A DNA stretch of 64,000 bases from Variovorax sp. V213 (GTDB lineage Bacteria > Pseudomonadota > Gammaproteobacteria > Burkholderiales > Burkholderiaceae_C), in contig NZ_AP028664.1 of NCBI RefSeq assembly GCF_041154455.1, forward strand, positions 931,001-995,000, in the 5' to 3' direction. A program made the position numbers and the translations under genes. The stretch's first letter is position 1. Each line of letters starts with the position of its first letter. The notes under the pieces are model-generated. The model saw only the letters and a program-made list of their open reading frames with translations. It was not told the DNA's origin and did no database searches. Shown piece by piece: positions 1-9,854 of the stretch.

Positions 1-3
1 CAC

Positions 4-315
4 ATGTACGCGGTCATAAAAACCGGCGGCAAGCAGTATCGCGTTGCTTCCGGCGAAAAAATTAAAGTAGAACAGATTGCTGCGGATGTAGGCCAGGAAA
101 TCGTGATCGATCAGGTTCTCGCAGTCGGCAACGGCAGCGAAATCAAGGTCGGTACGCCCCTGGTGTCCGGCGCAACGGTGACAGTCACGGTACTGTCGCA
201 CGGCAAGCACGACAAGGTTCGCATCTTCAAGATGCGCCGTCGCAAGCACTATCAGAAACGTCAAGGCCATCGCCAGCAGTTCACCGAACTGCAAATCGGC
301 GCGATCGCCGGCTAA
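4..315 (+). CDS. rplU: 50S ribosomal protein L21
   Basis: Large-subunit ribosomal protein L21, which binds 23S rRNA. The 103-residue product has the usual L21 length and begins with the family's characteristic MYAVIKTGGKQYRV block; a basic stretch near residues 75-90 is typical of the rRNA-binding part. It is followed 12 bases later by rpmA, the conserved bacterial rplU-rpmA pair, so the two are surely cotranscribed. Only three bases precede the start codon in this window, so its promoter and ribosome-binding site cannot be seen. Confidence 0.97.
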   Translation: MYAVIKTGGKQYRVASGEKIKVEQIAADVGQEIVIDQVLAVGNGSEIKVGTPLVSGATVTVTVLSHGKHDKVRIFKMRRRKHYQKRQGHRQQFTELQIGAIAG

Positions 316-327
316 GGAGCAGATTCC

Positions 328-588
328 ATGGCACAGAAAAAAGGCGGCGGCTCAACGCGAAACGGGCGCGATTCCAAGCCCAAAATGCTCGGCGTGAAGG
401 CGTTCGGCGGCGAACTGATCAGCGCAGGCTCGATCATCGTGCGCCAGCGCGGCACCCAGTTCCACCCCGGCGTGAATGTCGGCGTGGGCAAGGACCACAC
501 GCTGTTTGCACTGGTTGACGGCCATGTGTCGTTCGGCGTCAAGGGCGCACTGAACAAGCACACGGTCAACGTGACCCCCGCGGCATAA
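328..588 (+). CDS. rpmA: 50S ribosomal protein L27
   Basis: Large-subunit ribosomal protein L27, whose N-terminus reaches the peptidyl-transferase centre. The product is 86 residues and starts MAQKKGGGSTRNGRDS, the normal proteobacterial form with no N-terminal propeptide of the Firmicutes kind. A clear AAGGAG lies 8 bases before the ATG. It is second in the rplU-rpmA operon and is followed by a terminator-like hairpin before obgE. Confidence 0.97.
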   Translation: MAQKKGGGSTRNGRDSKPKMLGVKAFGGELISAGSIIVRQRGTQFHPGVNVGVGKDHTLFALVDGHVSFGVKGALNKHTVNVTPAA

Positions 589-611
589 GCCCAGGTCACT
601 TCGATCAGCTC

Positions 612-637
612 GAAGCCCCGCTTTGCCGGGGCTTCTT
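612..637 (+). terminator. Terminator-like hairpin after rpmA
   Basis: A perfect 9-bp inverted repeat (gaagccccg / cggggcttc, 6-base loop) is followed by a short pyrimidine run. It begins about 23 bases after the rpmA stop codon and should end the rplU-rpmA transcript, at least in part. The T-run is short, so read-through into obgE is possible. Confidence 0.65.
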
Positions 638-643
638 CATTTG

Positions 644-649
644 TACACT
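644..649 (+). promoter_or_regulatory. Possible -10 element of obgE (leaderless arrangement)
   Basis: TACACT matches a sigma-70 -10 box and ends 9 bases before the obgE ATG, so transcription would begin at or within a base or two of the start codon. There is no Shine-Dalgarno before that ATG and no convincing -35. The call is weak alone, but the same geometry recurs before hemA, ubiE, ubiJ and folE. Confidence 0.3.
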
Positions 650-658
650 GGATACCCC

Positions 659-1735
659 ATGAAGTTCGTCGACGAAGCCTTCATCGACATCGCCGCGGGC
701 GATGGCGGCAACGGCTGCGTGTCGTTCCGTCATGAAAAATACAAGGAATTCGGCGGCCCCAACGGCGGCGACGGCGGCCGCGGCGGCCACGTCTATGCGG
801 TGGCCGATTCCAACCTCAACACCCTGGTCGACTTCCGCTACTCGCGCCGCCACGAGGCCAGGCGCGGCGAGCACGGCATGGGCTCCGACATGTTCGGCGC
901 CGCGGGCGACGACATCGTGTTGAAGATGCCGGTCGGAACCATCATTTCCGATGCCGAGACGGGCGAGGTGCTGTATGAGCTGCTCAAGGAAGGCGAGGTC
1001 GTCACCATCGCCAAGGGCGGCGACGGCGGCTTCGGCAACATGCGTTTCAAGAGCGCCATCAACCGTGCCCCGCGGCAGAAGACGCCGGGCTGGCCCGGCG
1101 AGAAGAAGAGCCTCAAGCTCGAACTCAAGGTGCTCGCCGACGTCGGGCTGCTCGGCATGCCGAATGCGGGCAAGTCGACCCTGATCAGCGCCATTTCGAA
1201 TGCGCGCCCGCGCATCGCCGACTATCCCTTCACCACGCTGCATCCGAACCTCGGCGTGGTGCGCGTAGGCCCTGAGCAGAGCTTCGTGGTGGCGGATCTT
1301 CCGGGCCTGATCGAGGGCGCGTCGGAAGGCGCGGGCCTCGGCCACCTGTTCCTGCGCCACCTCCAGCGCACCCGCCTGCTGCTGCACGTGATCGACCTGG
1401 CGCCCTTCGACGACGCCGTCGACCCGGTGGCGCAGGCGAAGGCCATCGTCGGCGAGCTGAAAAAGTACGACACCGCGCTCTACGAGAAGCCGCGCTGGCT
1501 CGTGCTCAACAAGCTCGACATGGTGCCTGGCGACGAACGCGCAGCGCGCGTGAAAGACTTCGTCAAGCGCATGCGCTTCAAGGGTCCTGTGTTCGAGATC
1601 TCCGCGCTCACGCGGGAGGGCTGCGAGCACCTTGTGCAGGCGGTCTACCAGCACATCAAGGCGCAGCAGGTGGCGGAGCAGGTGCCGCTCGAGGTCGATC
1701 CGCGCTTTGCCGAACTGCCGCCCGATCCGGCCTGA
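659..1735 (+). CDS. obgE: GTPase ObgE/CgtA
   Basis: Essential P-loop GTPase that associates with the 50S subunit and links ribosome assembly to stringent and stress signals. The protein is 358 residues from the ATG at 659. It has a glycine-rich Obg fold at residues 1-158 (MKFVDEAFIDIAAGDGGNG start, repeated GGDGG motifs), then the G domain with the G1 loop GMPNAGKST, a DLPGLIEGASEG switch region and an NKLD G4 motif. An in-frame start 36 bases upstream is rejected because Obg proteins begin with MKFVDEA. The gene lies downstream of rplU-rpmA, its usual position, and upstream of proB. Confidence 0.96.
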   Translation: MKFVDEAFIDIAAGDGGNGCVSFRHEKYKEFGGPNGGDGGRGGHVYAVADSNLNTLVDFRYSRRHEARRGEHGMGSDMFGAAGDDIVLKMPVGTIISDAETGEVLYELLKEGEVVTIAKGGDGGFGNMRFKSAINRAPRQKTPGWPGEKKSLKLELKVLADVGLLGMPNAGKSTLISAISNARPRIADYPFTTLHPNLGVVRVGPEQSFVVADLPGLIEGASEGAGLGHLFLRHLQRTRLLLHVIDLAPFDDAVDPVAQAKAIVGELKKYDTALYEKPRWLVLNKLDMVPGDERAARVKDFVKRMRFKGPVFEISALTREGCEHLVQAVYQHIKAQQVAEQVPLEVDPRFAELPPDPA

Positions 1736-1820
1736 GCGCCGCCGAGCATCGGCAGCCGATGCAGCTCCATAGATAGACAGCCGACACGCAGTATTCACGA
1801 CACGACCGCCAAAGCCTCCA

Positions 1821-2960
1821 ATGACCTCGAACTCCGGATCCACTGCCTTGCGGGATGCCCGCCGAATCGTCGTCAAGGTCGGTTCCAGCCTCGTGACCAA
1901 CGAGGGGCGGGGCCTCGACGAGGGCGCCATCGGCGAGTGGTGCCGGCAGCTCGCGGTACTGGTGCGCGACGGACGCGAAGTCGTGATGGTGTCGAGCGGC
2001 GCCATCGCCGAAGGCATGAAGCGCCTCGGCTGGCGCACCCGGCCGCATGAGGTCCACGAGCTCCAGGCGGCCGCGGCCGTCGGGCAGATGGGCCTGGCCC
2101 AGATGTACGAGACCAAGCTGCGCGAGAACGAGATCGGCAGCGCCCAGGTGCTGCTGACCCATGCCGACCTGGCCGACCGCGAGCGCTATCTCAATGCACG
2201 TTCGACGCTCGTCACGCTGCTCGGGCTGCGCGTGGTGCCGGTCATCAACGAGAACGACACCGTCGTCAACGACGAGATCAAGTTCGGCGACAACGACACG
2301 CTGGGCGCGCTCGTGGCCAACCTGGTCGAAGCCGATGCGCTGATCATCCTCACGGACCAGAAGGGCCTCTACACGGCCGACCCGCGCAAGGACCCGGACG
2401 CAAAGTTCGTCCATGAGGCGGCGGCCGGCGACCCCGCCCTCGAAGCCATGGCGGGCGGCGCGGGCTCCAGCCTCGGCCGCGGCGGCATGATCACCAAGAT
2501 CCTCGCGGCCAAGCGCGCTGCCGGGTCGGGTGCTTCCACGGTCATCGCCTGGGGGCGCGAGCCCGATGCCCTGCTGCGCCTGACGCGTGGCGAACCCATC
2601 GGCACCTTGCTGGTGGCGCAGACGGCCAAGCACCAGGCGCGCAAGCGCTGGATGGCCGACCACCTGCAGTTGCGCGGCGCTGTCACGGTCGATGCCGGGG
2701 CCGCAGCCAAGGTGCGCGCGGAAGGCAAGAGCCTGCTGCCGATCGGCATGACCAGCGTGTCGGGCGAGTTCTCGCGCGGCGACGTGATCGCGGTGCGCGA
2801 TGTCGACGGTGTCGAACTGGCCCGCGGCCTGGCCAATTACTCGAGCGTCGAAGCGCGGCTGCTGTGCCGCAAGCCCTCGAGCGAGTTCGAGCGATTGCTG
2901 GGTTACGTGGCGGAGCCGGAGATGGTCCACCGCGACAACATGGTGCTGATGCCCAGTTGA
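1821..2960 (+). CDS. proB: Glutamate 5-kinase
   Basis: First enzyme of proline synthesis: phosphorylates glutamate to gamma-glutamyl phosphate in the cytoplasm. The 379-residue protein has an amino-acid-kinase domain (residues about 14-265; VVKVGSSLVTN nucleotide loop, NENDTV substrate motif) and a C-terminal PUA domain (about 285-365), the full-length bacterial form. It follows obgE by 85 bases, an association common in Betaproteobacteria. proA is not in this window. The ATG at 1821 has no evident Shine-Dalgarno but is the only start that gives the expected N-terminus. Confidence 0.95.
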   Translation: MTSNSGSTALRDARRIVVKVGSSLVTNEGRGLDEGAIGEWCRQLAVLVRDGREVVMVSSGAIAEGMKRLGWRTRPHEVHELQAAAAVGQMGLAQMYETKLRENEIGSAQVLLTHADLADRERYLNARSTLVTLLGLRVVPVINENDTVVNDEIKFGDNDTLGALVANLVEADALIILTDQKGLYTADPRKDPDAKFVHEAAAGDPALEAMAGGAGSSLGRGGMITKILAAKRAAGSGASTVIAWGREPDALLRLTRGEPIGTLLVAQTAKHQARKRWMADHLQLRGAVTVDAGAAAKVRAEGKSLLPIGMTSVSGEFSRGDVIAVRDVDGVELARGLANYSSVEARLLCRKPSSEFERLLGYVAEPEMVHRDNMVLMPS

Positions 2961-2962
2961 CG

Positions 2963-2989
2963 GAAAAAAACGGGGCGCGAGGCCCCGTT
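2963..2989 (-). terminator. Rho-independent terminator after the CNP1-like gene
   Basis: Read on the minus strand, an 8-bp perfect stem (AACGGGGC/GCCCCGTT, 5-base loop) is followed by seven T. It lies 6 bases beyond the stop of the minus-strand lipoprotein gene. It sits between convergent genes and may also slow transcripts leaving proB. Confidence 0.8.
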
Positions 2990-2995
2990 ACGGGT

Positions 2996-3589
2996 TCACT
3001 GCACTTCGCGAACCGGATTGCGCAGGTTCTGGACCATGTCCCCGACCGAGTTGCGCGGCGCATTGCCGCGGCACAGCGCCTGCGTCGACAGCGCCTTGGC
3101 GTAGCGCGAATTCAGGTCGTTGATGCGCTTCCACTCCGGCGTCTTCGTTTCCTGCCAGGCGCCGTTGTTGTAGCGGGCGTAGCTCTTCATTTCCCCGGTC
3201 GAGCAGCGCACGCCCTCGTAGAACGCGTTGACGCCGCCGCCATTGCGGTTCTGTGCCACCACCACGTAGCGCACGATGCCGTCGCGGGTGATGGCGATCG
3301 TGTTCGGGTCGATGCCGAACTTCAGGCTCATGTACGGAGGCATCTCGATCGGCAGCAGCCGGCTCTCGCTGAAAGCCGGGGGCGGCGGTGCGACGGTTTC
3401 TTCCCATTCGGCGTCCGCCTCGGACCGCTTGGGCGGCGGGGGCATGCCCGACTGCGCCCAGTCAGGGTTGTCGGTGTCGTGATTGCCCGATGCGCAGCCG
3501 GCAAGGATGCCGAAGCAGGCAAGAAGCACAATGCGCTCAGCGTTGCGACGGAAGGAAGGGCGTTTTGTTCGGGGGAGGAGAAGGTTCAT
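2996..3589 (-). CDS. CNP1-like family lipoprotein
   Basis: Predicted outer-membrane or periplasmic lipoprotein of unknown role, 197 residues. An N-terminal hydrophobic segment ends in a lipobox LAGC (Cys32), followed by a Pro-rich linker and a C-terminal domain of about 120 residues resembling CNP1-like proteins (cryptic neisserial protein family). The ATG at 3589 is chosen because it gives a lipoprotein signal; an open frame extends further upstream but encodes low-quality sequence antisense-like to nothing useful. The start lies inside the 3' end of rppH, so the genes overlap by 53 bases and are probably cotranscribed. Function unknown. Confidence 0.75.
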   Translation of the reverse strand: MNLLLPRTKRPSFRRNAERIVLLACFGILAGCASGNHDTDNPDWAQSGMPPPPKRSEADAEWEETVAPPPPAFSESRLLPIEMPPYMSLKFGIDPNTIAITRDGIVRYVVVAQNRNGGGVNAFYEGVRCSTGEMKSYARYNNGAWQETKTPEWKRINDLNSRYAKALSTQALCRGNAPRNSVGDMVQNLRNPVREVQ

Positions 3590-4205
3590 CGCTCGCGGAA
3601 TGGATGTCGGGATGCGGGTCGAAACTGCCGCCGGGCGGCAGGTCCAGGCCCGCGGGCGCGCCGCCGTCTGGCATGTGGCGCTCGAATTCACGGGCGCGCA
3701 CGTTGCTGCGAAGGAAGCGGTTGCGGAAATCCTGCCGTGGCAGGTAGCGAGCAAGCTCGGTCAGCGCCATCTCGTAGACGCCGCGCTTGAACTCGACGAC
3801 CACGTCGAGCGGCACCCAGTAGTCGTGCCAGCGCCATGCGTCGAATTCGGGATGGTCGGTGGCACGCAGGTTCAGATCCCAGTCGTGGCCGATGAGTTGC
3901 AGCAAATACCAGATTTGTTTCTGGCCCTTGTAGTGGCCCCGTGCGTCACGGCGGATGAACCGATCCGGCACCTCGTAGCGCAACCAGTCGCGGGTACGGG
4001 CCACGATGCGCACGTGCTCCGGATGGAGCCCCACTTCCTCGTGCAGTTCCCGGAACATGGCTTGCTCCGGACTTTCGCCGCGGTCTATGCCGCCTTGCGG
4101 AAACTGCCAGGAATGCGTGCGTATGCGTTTGCCCCAGAAAACCTGGTTTCTCTGGTTGAGCAGGATGATGCCGACGTTGGGCCTGAAGCCGTCCCGGTCG
4201 AGCAT
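3537..4205 (-). CDS. rppH: RNA pyrophosphohydrolase
   Basis: Nudix hydrolase that removes pyrophosphate from 5'-triphosphorylated mRNA and so starts RNase E-dependent decay. The N-terminus MLDRDGFRPNVGII and the Nudix box GGIDRGESPEQAMFRELHEEVG (read as two parts, about residues 39-60) are diagnostic. At 222 residues it is longer than the enterobacterial protein because of a C-terminal tail rich in Pro and charged residues, which overlaps the downstream lipoprotein gene. The ATG at 4205 is preferred over an in-frame TTG two codons upstream and has GGGG about 8 bases before it. Confidence 0.92.
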   Translation of the reverse strand: MLDRDGFRPNVGIILLNQRNQVFWGKRIRTHSWQFPQGGIDRGESPEQAMFRELHEEVGLHPEHVRIVARTRDWLRYEVPDRFIRRDARGHYKGQKQIWYLLQLIGHDWDLNLRATDHPEFDAWRWHDYWVPLDVVVEFKRGVYEMALTELARYLPRQDFRNRFLRSNVRAREFERHMPDGGAPAGLDLPPGGSFDPHPDIHSASDEPSPPPNKTPFLPSQR

Positions 4206-4234
4206 AATCAAACCCCAATTTTTGAACTGAGTCG

Positions 4235-4262
4235 ATTATGCATGCCGGGTTGCACTCGGCAA
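4235..4262 (-). promoter_or_regulatory. Candidate sigma-70 promoter of rppH
   Basis: On the minus strand TTGCCG (4257-4262) and CATAAT (4235-4240) are separated by 16 bases, matching 4/6 and 5/6 of the sigma-70 consensus. The -10 lies about 30 bases before the rppH ATG. The stretch 4206-4342 also has to hold the control region of the divergent proS gene, for which no clear boxes were seen. Confidence 0.5.
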
Positions 4263-4342
4263 GCGACCGATGCCAGGCTCTCAGGGTCTCCCCGGAGAGT
4301 TGTCCCCCACATCCCATACCGATTCCATCACCCGCGATCCCG

Positions 4343-6084
<1,742 letters not shown>

Positions 6085-6088
<4 letters not shown>

Positions 6089-6759
6089 GCCTGGAGGGCA
6101 GCCTCTCGCGACGCCGGTGCCTGGGCGGCGCCGTGACGGCGGGCGCCCTGACCGTGCTGTCGCTGCCGCAGGCCGCCCGCGCCGGCGCGCAGATTGAAGA
6201 GCCGCTGATCGATTCTGTGCGCACCGCACTGAGTTCGGCCGTGCACAACAAGGCGCCGCCAGTGCCCGAGTTCTCGAACACCGAGGCCCGCCTGGCCTAC
6301 CTGCGCTGGCTCGGCGAGATGAGCGAGCGCCTCAAGAAAAAAATCGCCGACTGGCCGACGCGCAAGGAATTCCTGCAGACCGTCTGGTACGAAAGCAAGC
6401 GCTCGGGGCTCGACGTGAGCCTGGTGCTCGGGCTGGTCCAGGTCGAGAGCAATTTCCGCAAGTTCGCCGTGTCCAGCGCCGGCGCGCGCGGCTACATGCA
6501 GGTCATGCCGTTCTGGACCCGCGTGATCGGCGACAGCGACCCCGCCAAGCTGTTCCACATGCAGACCAACCTGCGCTTCGGCTGCGTCATCCTGCGCCAC
6601 TACCTCGACCGCGAGAACGGCGACCTGTACATGACCCTCGGCCGCTACAACGGCAGCCGCGGCAAGGCCCCGTACCCGAACGCCGTGTTCGCGAACCAGC
6701 GCCTCTGGGCCTACGACGACAAGGCGCGAGAACGCGAGCGCGACCGCTCGGCAGCCTGA
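6085..6759 (+). CDS. Lytic transglycosylase, SLT type
   Basis: Predicted periplasmic peptidoglycan lytic transglycosylase, 224 residues. It has an N-terminal signal with a run of arginines (SRRRCLGG) and a small hydrophobic core ending AARA, which could be Sec or Tat. The SLT domain covers about residues 95-200, with catalytic Glu121 in VQVESNF followed by the GARGYMQVMP and GRYNGS signatures. The ATG overlaps the proS stop as ATGA, so the two are translationally coupled; that pairing occurs in other Burkholderiales. Confidence 0.9.
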
Positions 6760-6784
6760 GTAGTGCGCGCAGACTGGGGGCGAA

Positions 6785-8068
6785 CTAGGTGCGTGTGACC
6801 ATGACCTGATCGATCCGGTAGCTGTCGACGTCCATCACCTCGAAGGTGTAGCCGCCCCAGCTCACGCTGTCGGTGCGCTTGGGCACCCGGCGCAGCATCA
6901 CCATCAAGAAGCCGGCCAGCGTTTCGTAGTCGTCCGGGTGCGGCAACTCGTCGATGTGCAGCGCGCGCTGCACGTCCTGGATCGGCGTGACTCCGTCGAT
7001 CAGCCACGAGTTCTCGTCGCGCTTCACGATCTGTTCCTCGTCGGGCAGCGACACCAGGTCGCCCATCACCGTGCTCATCACGTCATTGAGCGTAATCACG
7101 CCCACCACCAGGCTGTACTCGTTGACGATGATCGCGAAGTCTTCGTGCGCCTGCTGGAACTGCTCGAGCACCTCGGTGAGCGAGAGCCGGTCGGGGACGA
7201 CCAGCGCCTTGTGCAGCGTCAGGCCCTGGTCGAAAGCCAGCGGCTGGCCGCTCAGCACGCGCTGGAACATCTCCTTTGCGTCGACATAGCCGAGCACGTG
7301 GTCGATGTCGCCGTCGCACACCGGGTAGGCTGAAAAAGGCTCGGCCACGATGCGCGCCCGCAGCACCGACTCCGGGTCGTCGTGCAGGAACCAGGCGATG
7401 TTGTCGCGCACGGTCATCACGCTGCTGACCAGCCGCGTATCGAGCTCGAACACGTTGGCGATCACCTGCTGCTCGCGCACGGCCAGCACGCCGGCGCGCG
7501 CGCCGGCTTCGGTCATGGCCAGGATGTCGGCCGAGGTGATCTTGTCGTCTCGCACCAGCGGCATGCCGAACAGCTTGAAGAGCATGTCGGTCGAGCGCGT
7601 GAAAAACCACACCAGCGGCTTGAAGGTCGTGATCAGCACCAGCATCGGGCCGACCATGCGAACCGCGATGCGCTCCGGGTCGCTCATGCCGAGGCGCTTC
7701 GGGAACAGGTCGGCAAACACCAGGAACACCGCGATGACGATGATGAACGAGCACAGGAAAGCCACGTTCGCAGAGGCCTCCACGCTCATCCAGCCTTCGA
7801 AGAAGCGGGCGAAGTAAGGGCTGAGCGAGCCTTCGCCCACCACGCCGCCGAGAATCGCCACCGCGTTGAGGCCGATCTGGACCACGGTGAAGTAGTGGCC
7901 CGGCTGCTCCTGCACGCGCAGCACGCGCTCGGCCCGGGCATCGCCCTCGTCGGCCATCTGGCGCAGGCGCAGGCGGCGCGAGGCGGCCAGCGTGATTTCG
8001 GCAAGGGAGAAGAACGCGCTCATCGCGATCAGCAGGACGATGATGAGCAGGCTTTGGGTGAGAGTCAT
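6785..8068 (-). CDS. CNNM/CorC-type hemolysin-family membrane protein
   Basis: Integral membrane protein of the CNNM/CorC group, often annotated as hemolysin-related and now generally linked to Mg2+ efflux. At 427 residues it has the N-terminal DUF21 transmembrane domain (about four helices within residues 1-180), two CBS domains (about 200-325) and the C-terminal CorC_HlyC domain (about 345-425). It ends 25 bases from the convergent transglycosylase gene. The substrate is inferred only from the family. Confidence 0.88.
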   Translation of the reverse strand: MTLTQSLLIIVLLIAMSAFFSLAEITLAASRRLRLRQMADEGDARAERVLRVQEQPGHYFTVVQIGLNAVAILGGVVGEGSLSPYFARFFEGWMSVEASANVAFLCSFIIVIAVFLVFADLFPKRLGMSDPERIAVRMVGPMLVLITTFKPLVWFFTRSTDMLFKLFGMPLVRDDKITSADILAMTEAGARAGVLAVREQQVIANVFELDTRLVSSVMTVRDNIAWFLHDDPESVLRARIVAEPFSAYPVCDGDIDHVLGYVDAKEMFQRVLSGQPLAFDQGLTLHKALVVPDRLSLTEVLEQFQQAHEDFAIIVNEYSLVVGVITLNDVMSTVMGDLVSLPDEEQIVKRDENSWLIDGVTPIQDVQRALHIDELPHPDDYETLAGFLMVMLRRVPKRTDSVSWGGYTFEVMDVDSYRIDQVMVTRT

Positions 8069-8120
8069 GGTGGCATGGCGAAGAATGCCATGGTGCCATG
8101 ACTCGGCCCGGGAAAAGCGA

Positions 8121-8624
8121 TCAGACTCCGCCGTGCGGGTGCGTGGGGTCGATCCACAGCACCGATTCGGGTTTTTCCACCGGTTCGATGTCGAGGTTCA
8201 CGGCCACGGCCTCGCCGTCGCTGCGGCACACCACGCATTCGAGCGACTCGGTCGCGCTGGCGTTGATTTCCTGGTGCGGCACGTAAGGCGGCACGTAGAT
8301 GAAATCGCCCGGACCGGCTTCGGCCGTGAACTCGAGCTTCTCGCCCCACCGCATGCGGGCCCGGCCGCGCACCACGTAGATCACGGATTCGAGGTGCCCA
8401 TGGTGGTGGGCGCCGGTCTTGGCATCGGCATGGATGGTGACGGTGCCAGCCCAGAGCTTCTGCGCGCCGACGCGGGCGAAGTTGATCGCGGCCGCCCGGT
8501 TCATGCCGGGCGTCTGCGCGGTGTTGGCGTCGAGCTGGTTGGCCGGGATCACGCGCACGCCGTCGTGCTTCCAGGCCGGCCCGGACTCGCCGCCGTGCGA
8601 GTGGCCGTCGTGGTCGTGGTTCAT
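8121..8624 (-). CDS. Cupin domain protein with His-rich N-terminus
   Basis: Small 167-residue protein with one cupin barrel. The first conserved cupin motif is visible as the HHHGHLESVIYVVRG region, and the second as the GDFIYVPPYVPHQE region, which together form a metal site. The N-terminus MNHDHDGHSHGG is rich in His and Asp and could bind metal. It lies upstream of the CNNM transporter gene on the same strand, 52 bases away. No substrate can be assigned. Confidence 0.8.
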   Translation of the reverse strand: MNHDHDGHSHGGESGPAWKHDGVRVIPANQLDANTAQTPGMNRAAAINFARVGAQKLWAGTVTIHADAKTGAHHHGHLESVIYVVRGRARMRWGEKLEFTAEAGPGDFIYVPPYVPHQEINASATESLECVVCRSDGEAVAVNLDIEPVEKPESVLWIDPTHPHGGV

Positions 8625-8640
8625 GGCGGGAACGGAAAAA

Positions 8641-8970
8641 TCAGGCGGGGTTGCTGCCGCCCAGAACCTGCTGCAGCTCGCCCGATTCGTACATCTCCAT
8701 CATGATGTCCGAGCCGCCGATGAATTCACCCTTCACGTAGAGCTGGGGAATCGTGGGCCAGTTGCTGTATTCCTTGATGCCCTGGCGAATGCCATCGTCT
8801 TCGAGCACGTTGACGGTCTTGAGCGCCTTCGTGTCGACGCCGACCGCCTTGAGGATCTGGATCGCGCGGCCGGAAAACCCGCACATGGGAAAACTCGCAT
8901 TCCCTTTCATGAAGAGCACGAGGTCGTTGGATTTGACGAGATCGTCGATGCGTTGCTGGGCGTCGGACAT
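8641..8970 (-). CDS. grxD: Monothiol glutaredoxin, Grx4 family
   Basis: Monothiol glutaredoxin that carries [2Fe-2S] clusters and takes part in Fe-S delivery and iron sensing. The 109-residue protein has the CGFS active site (Cys30-Ser33) and the WPTIPQLYVKGEFIGG cis-Pro and glutathione-binding region. The start is set by AGGAG a few bases upstream of the ATG and by family length. It lies at the end of the hemA-prfA-prmC-grxD series, all on the minus strand. Confidence 0.95.
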   Translation of the reverse strand: MSDAQQRIDDLVKSNDLVLFMKGNASFPMCGFSGRAIQILKAVGVDTKALKTVNVLEDDGIRQGIKEYSNWPTIPQLYVKGEFIGGSDIMMEMYESGELQQVLGGSNPA

Positions 8971-8999
8971 GGGGACTCCTGAAAAGTGGGCTGAGGGGA

Positions 9000-9854
9000 T
9001 TATTTCACCGCGCGCCAGACTCCGCCGGAGCAGCGCTGGATGCCGGCAAGGTCTTCGCGGCTTTGGACTTCGGCGAAACCGCGCGTCTGGAGCAGCTGGC
9101 GCACGGCCGCGGCCTGGTCGTGGCCGTGTTCGAGCAGCAGCCAGCCTCCTTCCGCGAGGTGCCCAGGAGCGTCCCGCACGATCTGGCGGATGTCGTCGAG
9201 CCCGTCGGGCCCCGCAACCAGCGCTGCCGTGGGCTCGTGCCGCAGCGCGGGCAGGTGCGGGTCGTTGGCGGCGATGTACGGCGGATTGCTGGCAATGACC
9301 GCGTAGCCGCTGGCCGCGCCGTCGAGCCAGTGCGCCTGGCTGAAGCGCACCGGCAGGGCCAGGCGCTGGGCATTGGCCTGTGCAACGGCCAAGGCACCGG
9401 CACTGGCGTCGACCGCATCCACCTGCGCATCGGGCCGCGCATGCTGCAGCGCCAGCGCGATGGCGCCACTGCCGGTGCCCAGGTCGAGCACCCGCGGCGC
9501 CGTGCGGCCTTCGAGGCACTGCAGGGCCCAGTCGACCAGCGTTTCGGTGTCCGGACGCGGCACCAGCACCCGCGCGTCCACGCGCAGGTCCAGGCCGTGA
9601 AACTCCTTTTCACCGAGCAGGTAGGCGACCGGTTCGCCCGCCAGGCGGCGCGACAGCTGCGCTGCAAGCGCGGACCACGCGGCATCGGAAATGGCATCGG
9701 TGTCGTGCGCCAGCAGCCACGCGCGGTCATGCGGGGCGCGGCCCAGCGCATGCAGCAGCAGCAACTGCGCGTCGAGCCGTTCGATGCCCAGCGCCACGGC
9801 CGCGGCCAGCGCCTGCGCCACGGTGGCGGGTGTGGGGGCCGTCGTCATCGTCAT
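9000..9854 (-). CDS. prmC: Release factor glutamine methyltransferase
   Basis: Methylates the glutamine of the GGQ motif in release factors RF1 and RF2 using SAM. The 284-residue protein has the N-terminal helical domain, a SAM-binding motif (LDLGTGSGAIALAL) and the catalytic NPPY motif (ASNPPYIAAN) that contacts the glutamine side chain. The first ATG overlaps the prfA stop as ATGA, coupling it to its substrate's gene; a second ATG lies two codons in. Confidence 0.95.
   Translation of the reverse strand: MTMTTAPTPATVAQALAAAVALGIERLDAQLLLLHALGRAPHDRAWLLAHDTDAISDAAWSALAAQLSRRLAGEPVAYLLGEKEFHGLDLRVDARVLVPRPDTETLVDWALQCLEGRTAPRVLDLGTGSGAIALALQHARPDAQVDAVDASAGALAVAQANAQRLALPVRFSQAHWLDGAASGYAVIASNPPYIAANDPHLPALRHEPTAALVAGPDGLDDIRQIVRDAPGHLAEGGWLLLEHGHDQAAAVRQLLQTRGFAEVQSREDLAGIQRCSGGVWRAVK

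Noticed and set aside
605..2116. Long open frame antisense to obgE and proB
   Set aside because: In this high-G+C genome the complementary strand of real genes stays open by codon bias. The sequence is rich in Arg, His and Ala with no domain and no ribosome-binding site, while the plus-strand genes are certain.
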